Shown: piece after piece, positions 40,730-50,929 of the stretch
How the letters are laid out: every line of letters begins with the position of its first letter
How positions within the stretch are numbered: the first letter of the stretch is position 1
Assembly (NCBI GenBank): GCA_944321895.1
Contig: CALUNA010000004.1
Coordinates: 104,577-168,576 of the forward strand
Direction of reading: 5' to 3'
DNA from: an uncultured Bacteroidales bacterium
Lineage (GTDB): Bacteria; Bacteroidota; Bacteroidia; Bacteroidales; Paludibacteraceae
DNA length: 64,000 nucleotides
Made by a program: the position numbers and the translations under genes
The notes under the pieces: model-generated
Told to the model about the DNA's origin: nothing
Databases searched by the model: none
What the model saw: only the letters and a program-made list of their open reading frames with translations

Positions 40730-43729
40730 TTATTCCTTTCCTGCTACAGGTTCCGTGGCATGTTCCTGTTCAAAAAAGCTGACAATAAGTCCGATAAGTC
40801 GCTCTATTTCAATATCGTCTTTGATGGCCTCAATCGGAAATCCGAGAACACAGGTCTTGTATGGACCGTCGTGGGCGATGGCTGCACTCAGGTTGTTGTC
40901 CGTGTAGCGCATGAAAGTCCAGCTGTTTTCACCTGCCGGTTCAATGCCATCGGGTGACTCCACCGGATAGCATTCAGGGTTCGGGATGGTGTGGTAATGA
41001 TATATCTGGTGTCCTTTAAGTGCATCTGCCGGACCGGAAACGGTTCTGACTTCCCCGCTTTGCGATGCGTGGTTGCTGCGGTGTTTGTAGTGCAGGATGT
41101 TTTGTGCAAAATTCCGGTCAAAATCCGTACTCAGGCTGTCTTCCCACAAGTCGGTGCCGATATATGCTCCGCTGGCCAATATATTGCCTCCTTTGCGTGT
41201 GTAGGCTGCAATGGCTTGTTGCAATGTTTCCGGAAAGGTCTTGTAGCGGACTGTTTGCAGAGTTGTTCCTTGTCTGGTCTGTTTTTGCTTGCCTAATATC
41301 AGGTCAATGAAAAAATAGGAACTGTCCAGCCGGTTGCAGTCCACCGCGGCGGCCGATGCCGATACGTATGAATATCCGTGGCTGGCAATGGCTTTGCCGT
41401 GCACCAATGGATAGTTGAATGTGTTTCCGGCCACAAGGGTTTGCTCGTATGTGGCATAACTCGCTCCAAAGCCGGGCGCATCATCATCCGACCAGGGAAC
41501 GAATTTTCTGTATTCATACTGTTGTCCGGTATAGCTGACATCATGTCCGTATGGAATGGCGTAGCTGTTCGGGAGGAAACCGGCATATGTAGAGTCGAAA
41601 GCGAAACTTTCCGGGGCACACAGCCGGTCGAATCCGTTTATGACAAGTGCCATTCCTTTGCTGTCGGGGGCTAAATAGGCGGAAAGCGTTTCCGACGGCA
41701 TGGACAAACCGCCATCATTGGCAGCGGCAATCCGGAACGAATAGTGGACACCTCGTTCTATGGGCAGGACATGTTCGGCGGCATCAATCCGGCGTCCATT
41801 GTCAAATCCGCCATCATTTTTTTTGGTGTACAGTATGTAGTGTGTGGTCCTGGCCGTCGGTTCGAGCATGTCATCGGTCGGTTGCCAGCTCAGTTTAATG
41901 CTGTCTTTGCCGGCCGGACAGATGGCAAAAGCGTGTACGGGCAGTGGCTGTATGATATAGTTGGTGTTATATTGCAGATGCACATAACGCAGAATGGCTT
42001 TGTAAACGGCCCTGCACACGGTAAACTTGAACAACGGGTCGTGTCCGTACCGCATGTCGGCGAAGTTCTGGTGGGAGAGCAGTTCCAGAATCATGCTCGG
42101 CATTTCCGGATTGCGCGTTTCGCTGTACGATTTGTTGAAAATGGCACGTCTGCTCCATTCCGGTGCCATGGTTGCCCGTATGTCTTCGACAATCTGGGTT
42201 TGTACCATATCGGCAAGGTCGCGGCTGTTGTAACGTGTCGTGCCTGTCGGAAACGTGTTTTGTTTGTCGTTGTTGCGGGATGTGAATATGGTCAGTGTCC
42301 CGATAATGGAGTCAATGGGGGTTGTTCCAGCATCGGAATGAAAGGCCAGGGCCAATTGCAGCGGTATGTTGAGCCCCGGATTCTGTGGGTTGGCAGCCGA
42401 GCCTCCGGCAAGGTAGTTCACCCAGCGTCCGCGGCAACTGAAATCGTCGATGTAGTCGTTCGTGCCGGCCGTGTAGTTATATACGGAATCGGGAACACCG
42501 GCCCATTGCAGGTAATAGCGTGCACCTTCCATGTAGCGTGGGTAACCGCTGACGGAGTATTCTCCCAGGCTGTCGGTGTATGCTCTGCGGGCAATGTTTC
42601 CCATACCTCCGCCGAATTTGACGGCATCGGCTGTTACAGTCCCGTGCCCGTCTTTACTCACGTTGGTCAGCACGACTTTGTTAATGTCGCCTTTCCTGAA
42701 ACGGAATGTGCCGAGGTAAACCCATGTGCCGCCGCCCATTTGCTGATTGACGGCAAAATTTGTCTGTCCGCCGGCATGCCAGACCGTATAGCGCGCATCC
42801 GTGATGCTGCCCGGCAAGGTTTGGTAGGATACATATACGGCATAATCGCCATCTTCCGGGATATCGGGCAACCATTCCATATACGATGATTTGTCCGGTT
42901 TTTCTGTCGTTTTCGCGTGGCAGTATGTGCCGGATGCGAATGGATTTTCGCCATCGATATAAAATTGTTTGCCTCCAAGGAATCCTCCCTCGGCTATTTC
43001 CCATTTGTGTTGCCGGTTATATACGACGCATTTGTTTTGGTTGTTGAAGTTTTCGTTGTCCACGATTTCTTCGTGCAGCTGGGTGTCCCGTTCGCGGGGT
43101 TGCAAGACGATGGCACCTGCATTTTCAAGCATTGGCACCAAAAACGGCATGGTGTAGGAGCTTGTGTACAGGTCTTCCACGGTTTGCAACAAGCGCGCCC
43201 GTTGCCATTCCCAGCGGTTCAGTGTCTGCTCAAAATGGTAGCCGTGGCTTCCCCAAAGGGCTATGTGCCTTCCTTGCAGCCCGTTGCTGATACCGGTCGG
43301 CAATGACAGGTTGCGTACGAGTGGTACAACGGCTGGCAGGCGGTAGCTTCCTTTGCGTTTGCCGGCTGGCAAATAGGCATCCGGAATCAATTCATCGATA
43401 GTTTTGCCATCGGATGTGATTTCTATTTGTGCCTGTGTGTTGCCCAGCATCTTCCGGACAACTTGTTTTATCTCGGCTACATTTTCCGGTCTGAAAGGGA
43501 TGTATGCCAGATTTTCGTTAGCGTCTATGCGGAATACATTGTTGGAGTAGCCCATGCGTTTTACGCTTACGTTCAGCACGTTTGCATATTTGTTTGCATA
43601 AAGTGTGAGCGTATCCGCAAGTTGGGCCTTTGTGAAAGGCAGGGCGTGCATGCGAATTGGGGCAGCACAAGTTGCCAGTAAAAAAAGCAGGAGTATGTAA
43701 AATTTCTGTTTCAAGGCAAATGGAGTCAT
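40730..43729 (-). CDS. Secreted golvesin-domain protein with amidase-like fold (often called xanthan lyase)
   Basis: 999 residues from MTPFALKQKFYILLLFLLAT, a signal peptide. Segments HIALWGSHGYHFEQTLNRWE, ALAFHSDAG and MILELLSHQNFADMRYG look like an Amidase_3-type zinc amidase, interrupted by a golvesin C-terminal-like beta-sandwich (about 245-400, YMEWLPDIPEDGDYAVYVSY, TADAVKFGGG). A fibronectin III-like region follows (about 640-715), then a C-terminal domain. It probably acts on cell-wall peptides or a surface polysaccharide. The start at 43729 was chosen over 43780 because the latter overlaps rlmN. It is six bases downstream of rlmN. Confidence 0.75.
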   Translation of the reverse strand: MTPFALKQKFYILLLFLLATCAAPIRMHALPFTKAQLADTLTLYANKYANVLNVSVKRMGYSNNVFRIDANENLAYIPFRPENVAEIKQVVRKMLGNTQAQIEITSDGKTIDELIPDAYLPAGKRKGSYRLPAVVPLVRNLSLPTGISNGLQGRHIALWGSHGYHFEQTLNRWEWQRARLLQTVEDLYTSSYTMPFLVPMLENAGAIVLQPRERDTQLHEEIVDNENFNNQNKCVVYNRQHKWEIAEGGFLGGKQFYIDGENPFASGTYCHAKTTEKPDKSSYMEWLPDIPEDGDYAVYVSYQTLPGSITDARYTVWHAGGQTNFAVNQQMGGGTWVYLGTFRFRKGDINKVVLTNVSKDGHGTVTADAVKFGGGMGNIARRAYTDSLGEYSVSGYPRYMEGARYYLQWAGVPDSVYNYTAGTNDYIDDFSCRGRWVNYLAGGSAANPQNPGLNIPLQLALAFHSDAGTTPIDSIIGTLTIFTSRNNDKQNTFPTGTTRYNSRDLADMVQTQIVEDIRATMAPEWSRRAIFNKSYSETRNPEMPSMILELLSHQNFADMRYGHDPLFKFTVCRAVYKAILRYVHLQYNTNYIIQPLPVHAFAICPAGKDSIKLSWQPTDDMLEPTARTTHYILYTKKNDGGFDNGRRIDAAEHVLPIERGVHYSFRIAAANDGGLSMPSETLSAYLAPDSKGMALVINGFDRLCAPESFAFDSTYAGFLPNSYAIPYGHDVSYTGQQYEYRKFVPWSDDDAPGFGASYATYEQTLVAGNTFNYPLVHGKAIASHGYSYVSASAAAVDCNRLDSSYFFIDLILGKQKQTRQGTTLQTVRYKTFPETLQQAIAAYTRKGGNILASGAYIGTDLWEDSLSTDFDRNFAQNILHYKHRSNHASQSGEVRTVSGPADALKGHQIYHYHTIPNPECYPVESPDGIEPAGENSWTFMRYTDNNLSAAIAHDGPYKTCVLGFPIEAIKDDIEIERLIGLIVSFFEQEHATEPVAGKE

Positions 43730-43734
43730 GTGGG

Positions 43735-44763
43735 TTATTGTGTCGCGATTTGTTCTTGTCGGGCAACCAGCATGCCGCATGCCGCCAGAATATCTTCGCC
43801 GCGTGAACGGCGGATGGTGGTCATTATGCCGTTCCCGGTCAGATAGTCTCTGAAAAACTCCATGCGTTCAGGACTGCTGCCTTGCAGTTCGCTTTTCCCG
43901 TCGGAGTGGAATCTGATCAGGTTGACGCGGCATGGAATGTTCCGGAGGAGCTTCATGAGTTCCACGGCATGGCGCATGGTGTCGTTTTTCCCATCGAACA
44001 GGATATACTCGAACGATACGCGCCGCTGATGTCTGAAGTCATATTTGCGTAGCAGTTTCAGCGTGTCGGCAAGCGGATATTTTTTTTCTATGGGCATCAG
44101 TTCTGCCCGTTCGTGCGGGAACGGATTGTGCAGGCTGATGGCCAGATGGCAGTCCGACTGTTCCAGAAAAACTTTCAGTCCGGGTAGCAGTCCGACACTC
44201 GAAACCGTGATGCGCCGCGGGCTGAACGCGCAACCCCAGTCGGATGTCATTGCATTGAGCGAACACATCACTGCGCTGATATTGTCGCACGGCTCACCCA
44301 TGCCCATGTAGACCAGGTTGGTCAGCAGCGAGGCTTCCGGAATGGAAAAAATCTGGTTCAGAATTTCGGCTGTCGTCAGTTGCCCGTGGAAACCCAGACG
44401 GCCGGTCATGCAGAAACGGCAACCCATGCGGCAACCTGCCTGTGTGGAAACGCATAGCGTGTGCCGGTCATTGTCGGGAATGTAGACGGCTTCGACGAAC
44501 TGGCCGTCGCCGACTGCAAAAAGATATTTTTTTGTGCCGTCGGTGGAGCAGGCCTCTTGCACCGGAGCGTGTCGTCCGATGATGTATTTTTCGGCCAGTG
44601 CGGCACGCCCTTTTTGCGAAATATTGGTCATCCCGGCTATGTCGGTCACGCGTTTTTTGTAAATCCATTCGGCCATTTGTTTGCCCGTATAGGCCGGAAG
44701 GCCGACTTCCTGTGCTATTTTCTGCAATTCCTGCAAGTTTTTTCCGAGTAAAATCGAAGGCAT
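43735..44763 (-). CDS. rlmN: 23S rRNA (adenine2503-C2)-methyltransferase
   Basis: 342 residues. Radical SAM cluster CxxxCxxC is Cys111, Cys115 and Cys118 (CRMGCRFCMTGRLGF). MGMGEPCDN and NLIRFHSDGKSELQGS are RlmN signatures, and the C-terminal Cys in ILAACGMLVAR is the methyl-transfer cysteine. It methylates A2503 of 23S rRNA and A37 of some tRNAs, aiding fidelity. A TAnnTTTG box lies upstream. Confidence 0.95.
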   Translation of the reverse strand: MPSILLGKNLQELQKIAQEVGLPAYTGKQMAEWIYKKRVTDIAGMTNISQKGRAALAEKYIIGRHAPVQEACSTDGTKKYLFAVGDGQFVEAVYIPDNDRHTLCVSTQAGCRMGCRFCMTGRLGFHGQLTTAEILNQIFSIPEASLLTNLVYMGMGEPCDNISAVMCSLNAMTSDWGCAFSPRRITVSSVGLLPGLKVFLEQSDCHLAISLHNPFPHERAELMPIEKKYPLADTLKLLRKYDFRHQRRVSFEYILFDGKNDTMRHAVELMKLLRNIPCRVNLIRFHSDGKSELQGSSPERMEFFRDYLTGNGIMTTIRRSRGEDILAACGMLVARQEQIATQ

Positions 44764-44789
44764 GTAGGGTATTCTGTTTTTACAGTTGG

Positions 44790-44797
44790 CAAAGATA
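44790..44797 (-). promoter_or_regulatory. Predicted -7 box of rlmN
   Basis: TATCTTTG on the minus strand, about 27 bases before the start. No clear -33 TTTG at 19 bases. Confidence 0.55.
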
Positions 44798-44841
44798 CGG
44801 ATAAAAGGCCGATTTGGGAAATCCGGCGTTTTGTTTGTCGG

Positions 44842-46866
44842 TTAGTTGCGGCTGACGGCTTCCAGCATCGGCTCGACGGAGACGGTCTGTCCTGTGGCTT
44901 GCAACATCCAGTAATCGGGCGTCAGGCGTCCAGCCGGATAGATACGCTGTATTTCCTCACCGATGTTTTTGCCGGCAAACTGTTTTTCCAGCTGGAACTC
45001 TATCAAGTGTCCGTACGGGTAATTTGGCAGATAGAGCGGATAGTCTATCATATGTGAATAGATGGCCAGAATCGGCGAATCCTTTTCGCCCAATATGGGT
45101 GCGTAGTATGTGTTCCAGATTTCCTGCGCGTTCCGGATGACGGTCTGTTTCAGATCGGCCACTGTGGCTTGCGGATTTTCATAGAGCCATTTCCACGTGC
45201 GCATGTCAACCAGTGAAACGCCCATTATTTCGTAGCATCCCCAGAAAATGTCCAGGTTGGTCATTTGGCTTTTTTCGGGGTCGTTGTTGTCATATCCGAG
45301 CAGTTCAAGGTCGCGTTTCTGGAAAACGAATGCCAGAGCTTCGGTGAATCCCGTGTTCGGGATGCCGCACATGATGTAATTGTCCACGTCGTGCAGCGAG
45401 ATTGTCTGTTCCACGTTGTGCCCGAATTCATGTACGGCTATGTTGTAGCCTTTGTAGTCCATGCCGTCGGCGTTGATGCGCGTGCGCAGTCTTGCCTTGT
45501 CATCGCGCATGAGTGCGCCCCAGGCGTGTCCGGCGCCCCGCGATGCATCCACGGCCACATGGTCGCAAATGAATGTTGCTTTTTCCTTGCTGAATCCCAT
45601 TTTTTGCAGGATTCCGGGCAAGGCGGCGGCAAAGGCTTCCGTATCGGGATACAGCTTGCGTGTCTGCACGGACAATTGTTCTTCCGGAATGTTGCTGCGG
45701 GTCTTGAAGCCGTCGTACCAAATGTCATACGGGCGGAGTTCACGTCCGAGCCGTTCGCGGATCATTGCGGCGGTTTCCGCCACCTGCGGCGACGAGAGCA
45801 GCTGAATGAACAGTTGTTCTATTTCATCATACGAAACTTCCATTTGCTGGTCGAAGGCACGCAGGATGTAAGTGTTGTAGGCCGGATTGTATTTGTCGGC
45901 CTTGCGTTGCGCATGGAACTGGTTCAGCAGTTTCCGGTAGCGCGTATCGGGTTCCGGTTTTGTCTTTTCTTCTTGTCCGTTCTGGAAAATCCGGTTGGAA
46001 ACCGGTTGCCATTCATAACTGCCGTTGTTGATGACCTGTTCCGGAATGGTCTGGTTTACAATGTGTTTCATGACATGGTAAATCATTTCCTGTTTTTCCT
46101 GTCCTTTGATTTTGTCGGCATAGTTCGATTTCAGTTCATCGCGCAATCCCCAGTGCGCAATCAGTTTCATGCCATCAGGAAACAGCTGTTCGCCGTTTTC
46201 GGTGCGCAGCTTGTCCATGATGATGTTGTAGCTTGAAATGTAATTGTCGGCATCGGCAAGCATGGAAGCTATTTCCTGTGTGATTTCGGCAGGCACGCGC
46301 GAGACGAATACATCGCCCAGGCGTGCGTACGCCCATTCAAGCCGGCTCCACGTCTGGCCGTATGTGTTTTTTTCCTGCAAATTGTAGAACGGGAAGTTCA
46401 GTTTGACAATAAACGCGATTTTGCCGGCGAACATGTCTTCCGCGAAATGCGCGGATGGCTCGTATGCACCGAATGCTTCGTCGATGGGCGTAATGTCGCT
46501 GCCGGTAACGTGAACGGGCATTTTCAGGGCAACGCTCATTTTGTTGTAATTGCCCATAAGTACTTCCAGGTTGGTTTGTATCTTGCGGAACAGTATTTCC
46601 CTTTCGGCAGGGTCGGCCACGTAGTTTTCCGTACAGAAATCAATGAATTCCGTCGGAGTACCGTCTGCCGTTTCCCAGAATTGCGCGGTTTGTTCCACGC
46701 CCTTGCTGACTAATGCCGCATCGGCGGCCGGTCGGGCCTGCATGATGCGCTCAATGGCGGTTTGTACATCCTTGTTGGAAATGGAACTGATGGAATTGTT
46801 CTTTTCGGTTGTTTGGCAAGCCGTAAGCATAATTGCGGATACGATAAGTAAAAAAAATTGTCTCAT
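44842..46866 (-). CDS. Lipoprotein metallopeptidase (HExxH, M3-like)
   Basis: 674 residues. Lipoprotein signal FFLLIVSAIMLTACQ. The zinc motif is VHEFGHNVEQ, with the downstream Glu ligand in GFTEALAF. The family resembles large helical gluzincin peptidases common in Bacteroidales, though not a classical M3 sequence. It likely trims peptides in the periplasm or at the surface. The ATG at 46866 was chosen because the lipobox follows; the upstream frame lacks a signal. Confidence 0.8.
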   Translation of the reverse strand: MRQFFLLIVSAIMLTACQTTEKNNSISSISNKDVQTAIERIMQARPAADAALVSKGVEQTAQFWETADGTPTEFIDFCTENYVADPAEREILFRKIQTNLEVLMGNYNKMSVALKMPVHVTGSDITPIDEAFGAYEPSAHFAEDMFAGKIAFIVKLNFPFYNLQEKNTYGQTWSRLEWAYARLGDVFVSRVPAEITQEIASMLADADNYISSYNIIMDKLRTENGEQLFPDGMKLIAHWGLRDELKSNYADKIKGQEKQEMIYHVMKHIVNQTIPEQVINNGSYEWQPVSNRIFQNGQEEKTKPEPDTRYRKLLNQFHAQRKADKYNPAYNTYILRAFDQQMEVSYDEIEQLFIQLLSSPQVAETAAMIRERLGRELRPYDIWYDGFKTRSNIPEEQLSVQTRKLYPDTEAFAAALPGILQKMGFSKEKATFICDHVAVDASRGAGHAWGALMRDDKARLRTRINADGMDYKGYNIAVHEFGHNVEQTISLHDVDNYIMCGIPNTGFTEALAFVFQKRDLELLGYDNNDPEKSQMTNLDIFWGCYEIMGVSLVDMRTWKWLYENPQATVADLKQTVIRNAQEIWNTYYAPILGEKDSPILAIYSHMIDYPLYLPNYPYGHLIEFQLEKQFAGKNIGEEIQRIYPAGRLTPDYWMLQATGQTVSVEPMLEAVSRN

Positions 46867-46975
46867 GTCGTTCGGGTTGAAGTGGGGTGAATGGAAATGG
46901 AATTCCTGCTGCCGCTTGTCCGGCAAAAATACAAGTTTTTTTGCAAAAGGAAAATGTTTGGCCGAAAACAAATGT

Positions 46976-46983
46976 TATCTTTG
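46976..46983 (+). promoter_or_regulatory. Predicted -7 box of polA
   Basis: TATCTTTG 19 bases before the polA ATG at 47003; transcription would start very near the start codon. The -33 element is weak. Confidence 0.55.
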
Positions 46984-47002
46984 CCCAATCAAAACTGTTT
47001 GT

Positions 47003-49828
47003 ATGAAGAAATTAATGCTTATCGACGCGTATGCCATGATTTACCGGGCATACTATGCTTTTATCAAAAATCCGCGCATCAACTCCAAGGGGATGAACAC
47101 GTCGGCCGTTTTTGGCTTTGTCAATATTCTGGAAGATGCCATCCGGCGCGAGCAGCCTACGCATGTGGGTGTTGCGTTTGACCCTAAGGGCAAGACATTC
47201 CGGCATGAAGCCTATGAAGCCTATAAGCAGCAACGTGAAATTACGCCGGAAGATATCCGGAAATCGGTGCCGGTTATCAGGCAATTGCTGGATGCATATC
47301 GGATTCCGGCACTGGAAGTTCCCGGGTTCGAGGCGGATGATGTGATTGGCACATTGTCGAAGGAAGCTGAAAAAGAAGGATTTACTGTGCTGATGCTGAC
47401 TCCTGACAAGGATTACGGGCAACTGGTTTCGGAAAATATCTTCATGTACCGTCCACGACACAGCGGAGGGTTCGAGCAAATGGGACCTCAAGCGGTTTGT
47501 GATAAATATTCCATACGGAATGTTTCCCAGATAATTGATTTGCTTGGTCTTATGGGTGACAAATCGGATAATATTCCGGGATGTCCGGGAGTAGGCGAAA
47601 AAACGGCGGTCAAGCTGCTGGCCGAATTCGGCAGTATAGACAACCTGCTGGAAAATACGGAAAAACTGACTGGCGCATTACGGACAAAAATAGAGATGAA
47701 CAAGGAAAACATCCGTTTTTCGCGCTATCTGGTTACAATCCGTACAGATGTTCCGATTCAGTTTGAACCGGACAAACTCTTGCTGGAAGAACCTGACAAA
47801 AAAGCCCTTGCGGATTTATATCGCGACTTGGAGTTCAGGACCTTGCTGGCCCGGTTGCAACAGGATGGAACAGGTGCGGTTACGGAATCTCCAGTCAAGG
47901 AAACCGGAAAAACTTCGGTTGGAAATTCCCAGCTGTCTTTGTTCGAGGATGTTAAAAAGGAAAATCCGACTACCATGGAAACCTATGTGTTTTCGCGGAT
48001 GGCGCCGGAGGACAGGAATTTCTTAATGCTCAAGGATATTCCGCACAATTACCGTTTGGTCGCTGACGAAGAAGGAATCCGGCAACTGGCCGAAGAACTG
48101 TTGCAGCAGTCGTCTGTCTGCTTTGATACGGAAACGACAAGCCAGGAAGCAATGAGGGCGGAAATTGTCGGCATATCATTCTGCTGGCATGATTACGAGG
48201 CCTGTTATGTGCCTTTGCCCGAGCAACCCCGTGAGGTTGTCCGCATACTGGAACATTTTCGTCCTTTTTTTGAAAACACGGAAATTGAAAAAATCGGGCA
48301 GAACATGAAATACGATTTGCTGGTGTTGAGGCAGTATGGTTTTGAAGTGCGCGGCCCGATGTTCGATACGATGATTGCACATTATCTTTTGCAGCCTGAA
48401 TTGCGTCATGGCATGGATTACATGGCCTCGATTTACTTGAAATACAGACCGATTTCTTACCAGGACCTTGTCGGAAAGGGCAAGGAAACGCAATCCTTGC
48501 GCAAGGTGGATGTGCAGCGTGTGTGTGAGTATTCGTGTGAGGACGCCGATGTCACCTTCCGCCTGAAATCCATTCTGAATATGTTCATAGAGTCGCAAGG
48601 ACTGGTTTCGCTTTTCCATGATGTGGAGATGCCTTTGATGCAGGTGCTTGCCGAAATGGAATATGCCGGTGTGCGCATTGACCTGAAAGCCTTGAAACAT
48701 TCATCGGAAATGCTGACCCGTGAACTGGCGCAGGTGGAGGCCGAAGTACAATTGCTGGCAGGCACGGCTTTCAACATTTCTTCGCCACGGCAGGTCGGTG
48801 ATGTACTTTTTGATGTACTGCATTTGGACGACAAGGCCAAGCGTACCAAAAGCGGGCAATACTCCACTTCGGAGGAGGTGCTTGAACAGTTGAGACACAA
48901 GCATCCCGTTGTAGAGAAAATTCTGGAATACAGAATGATAAAGAAACTGCTGAATACCTACATCGATGCCTTGCCCCTGCTGATAAATCCGAAAACGGGC
49001 AAACTGCATACATCTTTCAACCAGACAATCACGGCTACCGGCCGGCTGAGCTCGAGCAATCCGAATTTACAGAATATTCCGGTGCGTACTGAGCTTGGCA
49101 GGGAAATCAGGAAGGCATTTGTGCCGGATCCGGGGCATGTTTTCATGAGCGCCGACTATTCGCAGATAGAGTTGCGTATCATGGCGCATCTGAGTGAAGA
49201 TGAACACATGATAGAGGCTTTCCGGAACGGAAATGACATTCATGCAGCCACGGCGGCCCGGATACATAAGATACCCCTGACGGATGTTACGCCAGACATG
49301 CGCAGGGAAGCCAAAACAGCTAATTTTGGCATCATTTACGGTATCTCGGCATTTGGACTGGCAGAGCGTCTGAATATTTCGCGTACGGATGCTAAGAAAC
49401 TGATAGATAATTATTTCGAAACATATCCGCATATACGGGATTTTATTCAAAATTCCATTCAGAAAGCCCAGCAGACCGGTTATGCGGAAACCTTGCTGCA
49501 TCGCAAGCGTTATTTGCCTGACATCAACTCGCAGAACCGTACGGTGCGTGGTTATGCGGAACGAAACGCCGTCAATGCACCTATTCAGGGCACGGCTGCC
49601 GATATTATTAAAATTGCCATGATAAATATCTCGCGTCGTTTGCATGCCGGCAATTACAAGGCGCAAATGACTATGCAGGTTCATGATGAACTGACATTTA
49701 CGGTTCCCAATGAGGAGCTGGAAGCCGTACGCCGCATTGTGGTGGAGGAAATGGAGGGCGCCATGCAGTTGCTGGTTCCCTTGGAGGTGGAGTGCGGAAC
49801 CGGTGCAAACTGGTTTGAGGCACATTGA
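47003..49828 (+). CDS. polA: DNA polymerase I
   Basis: 941 residues with three domains. The 5'-3' exonuclease (about 1-290) starts MKKLMLIDAYAMIYRAYYAF and has FEADDVIGTL. The 3'-5' exonuclease (about 360-560) keeps CFDTETTSQEA, so proofreading may be active. The polymerase (about 560-941) has TGRLSSSNPNLQNIPVR, DYSQIELRIMAHLS and QVHDELTF. It acts in repair and Okazaki fragment processing. A longer upstream frame exists, but the ATG at 47003 gives the canonical start. Confidence 0.96.
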   Translation: MKKLMLIDAYAMIYRAYYAFIKNPRINSKGMNTSAVFGFVNILEDAIRREQPTHVGVAFDPKGKTFRHEAYEAYKQQREITPEDIRKSVPVIRQLLDAYRIPALEVPGFEADDVIGTLSKEAEKEGFTVLMLTPDKDYGQLVSENIFMYRPRHSGGFEQMGPQAVCDKYSIRNVSQIIDLLGLMGDKSDNIPGCPGVGEKTAVKLLAEFGSIDNLLENTEKLTGALRTKIEMNKENIRFSRYLVTIRTDVPIQFEPDKLLLEEPDKKALADLYRDLEFRTLLARLQQDGTGAVTESPVKETGKTSVGNSQLSLFEDVKKENPTTMETYVFSRMAPEDRNFLMLKDIPHNYRLVADEEGIRQLAEELLQQSSVCFDTETTSQEAMRAEIVGISFCWHDYEACYVPLPEQPREVVRILEHFRPFFENTEIEKIGQNMKYDLLVLRQYGFEVRGPMFDTMIAHYLLQPELRHGMDYMASIYLKYRPISYQDLVGKGKETQSLRKVDVQRVCEYSCEDADVTFRLKSILNMFIESQGLVSLFHDVEMPLMQVLAEMEYAGVRIDLKALKHSSEMLTRELAQVEAEVQLLAGTAFNISSPRQVGDVLFDVLHLDDKAKRTKSGQYSTSEEVLEQLRHKHPVVEKILEYRMIKKLLNTYIDALPLLINPKTGKLHTSFNQTITATGRLSSSNPNLQNIPVRTELGREIRKAFVPDPGHVFMSADYSQIELRIMAHLSEDEHMIEAFRNGNDIHAATAARIHKIPLTDVTPDMRREAKTANFGIIYGISAFGLAERLNISRTDAKKLIDNYFETYPHIRDFIQNSIQKAQQTGYAETLLHRKRYLPDINSQNRTVRGYAERNAVNAPIQGTAADIIKIAMINISRRLHAGNYKAQMTMQVHDELTFTVPNEELEAVRRIVVEEMEGAMQLLVPLEVECGTGANWFEAH

Positions 49829-49856
49829 TGGTTGTGAGGTGCTTTCATGAATGAGA

Positions 49857-49890
49857 GCGGGACGGTCAGAGGACATGCTGACCGTCCCGC
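49857..49890. terminator. Bidirectional hairpin between polA and sugar kinase
   Basis: GCGGGACGGTCAG (49857-49869) and CTGACCGTCCCGC (49878-49890), 13 perfect pairs, between two convergent genes. No T-run on either side, so termination may rely on the hairpin alone. Confidence 0.65.
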
Positions 49891-49909
49891 CTCGATGTAT
49901 TGTCTTTCA

Positions 49910-50869
49910 TTAAAGCTCCCAAGCCAGAGCGCTTGCTCCCAATACGGCAGCATCGGCTTCTTTCAGCTCGGAGAAAAGTACTTTCACTTTATTTTTCCAG
50001 ATGGAAAGTACGTTTTCTTCCATGTGGCGTTTGACGGGTTCCATCAGCAGGTCGCCGGCTTTGGTCAGGCCGCCGAACATAATGATTGCTTCCGGTGCGC
50101 TGAACGCGATGAAGTCGGCGAATTTCTCGCCCAACAGCCGGCCGGTAAATTCGAAGATTTCCTTGGCAACCTCATCTCCCTGAACAGCGGCATCATATAC
50201 ATCCTTGGATGTGATTGATTCTGCCGGGAGGTTGCGCAACAAACTTTGTTTGTCGGTCGATTCCAGAATTTCGCGTGCGGTACGTGCGACACCTGTTGCA
50301 GATGCATATGCTTCCAGGCAACCCGTGCGGCCGCAACCGCAGATTCTTCCATTTTGGCGGACGGAAATGGTGTGTCCCAGCTCACCGGCGAATCCATCGT
50401 GTCCGTAAACAACATCACCGTTAATGACAATGCCGCTGCCGACACCTGTGCCCAGTGTTATCATGATGAAGTTTTTCATGCCGCGTGCGGCTCCATAGGT
50501 CATTTCGCCTACGGCGGCTGCATTTGCATCGTTGGTCAGCGCGGTCGGAATATTCATTTTGTCGCTCAGCAGTTTTGCGAACGGGATAACGCCTTTCCAG
50601 GGCAGGTTGGGCGCGAATTCGATATTTCCGGTATAATAGTTTCCGTTAGGTGCACCGACGCCTATTCCTTTGATGCGTTCTTTGCCGCCGACTTCGTTAA
50701 TCAGTTTGTCCAAGCCTGTCGCAATGTCTTCTATGTACAGATTAATGTCTTCAGGGTGTGCACTTGTCTTGATGGCACTTTTGGCGACAACGGTTCCCCG
50801 TGCATCTACGATGCCGAATACGGTATTGGTGCCGCCCATGTCGATTCCGATTACATAAGGTTTTTCCAT
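49910..50869 (-). CDS. ROK-family sugar kinase (probable glucokinase)
   Basis: 319 residues. N-terminal phosphate motif IGIDMGGTNTVFGIVD; ITLGTGVGSGIVI; the ROK zinc motif GRICGCGRTGCLEAYAS; LGHTISV with the zinc His. It phosphorylates glucose or a related hexose at the cytoplasmic side. It is downstream of the MFS sugar transporter on the same strand, which suggests uptake followed by phosphorylation. Exact sugar specificity is not readable. Confidence 0.88.
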   Translation of the reverse strand: MEKPYVIGIDMGGTNTVFGIVDARGTVVAKSAIKTSAHPEDINLYIEDIATGLDKLINEVGGKERIKGIGVGAPNGNYYTGNIEFAPNLPWKGVIPFAKLLSDKMNIPTALTNDANAAAVGEMTYGAARGMKNFIMITLGTGVGSGIVINGDVVYGHDGFAGELGHTISVRQNGRICGCGRTGCLEAYASATGVARTAREILESTDKQSLLRNLPAESITSKDVYDAAVQGDEVAKEIFEFTGRLLGEKFADFIAFSAPEAIIMFGGLTKAGDLLMEPVKRHMEENVLSIWKNKVKVLFSELKEADAAVLGASALAWEL

Positions 50870-50885
50870 ATTGGTGTGCTTTTTT

Positions 50886-50912
50886 CCGGCTACCGTTTTT
50901 TCCGGTAGCCGG
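50886..50912 (-). promoter_or_regulatory. Intercistronic hairpin between transporter and kinase
   Basis: CCGGCTACCG and CGGTAGCCGG, ten perfect pairs with a T-rich 7-base loop, between the transporter stop and the kinase start. It likely sets the relative expression of the two genes. Confidence 0.55.
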
Positions 50913-50929
50913 ATGTTAATATTGATTGA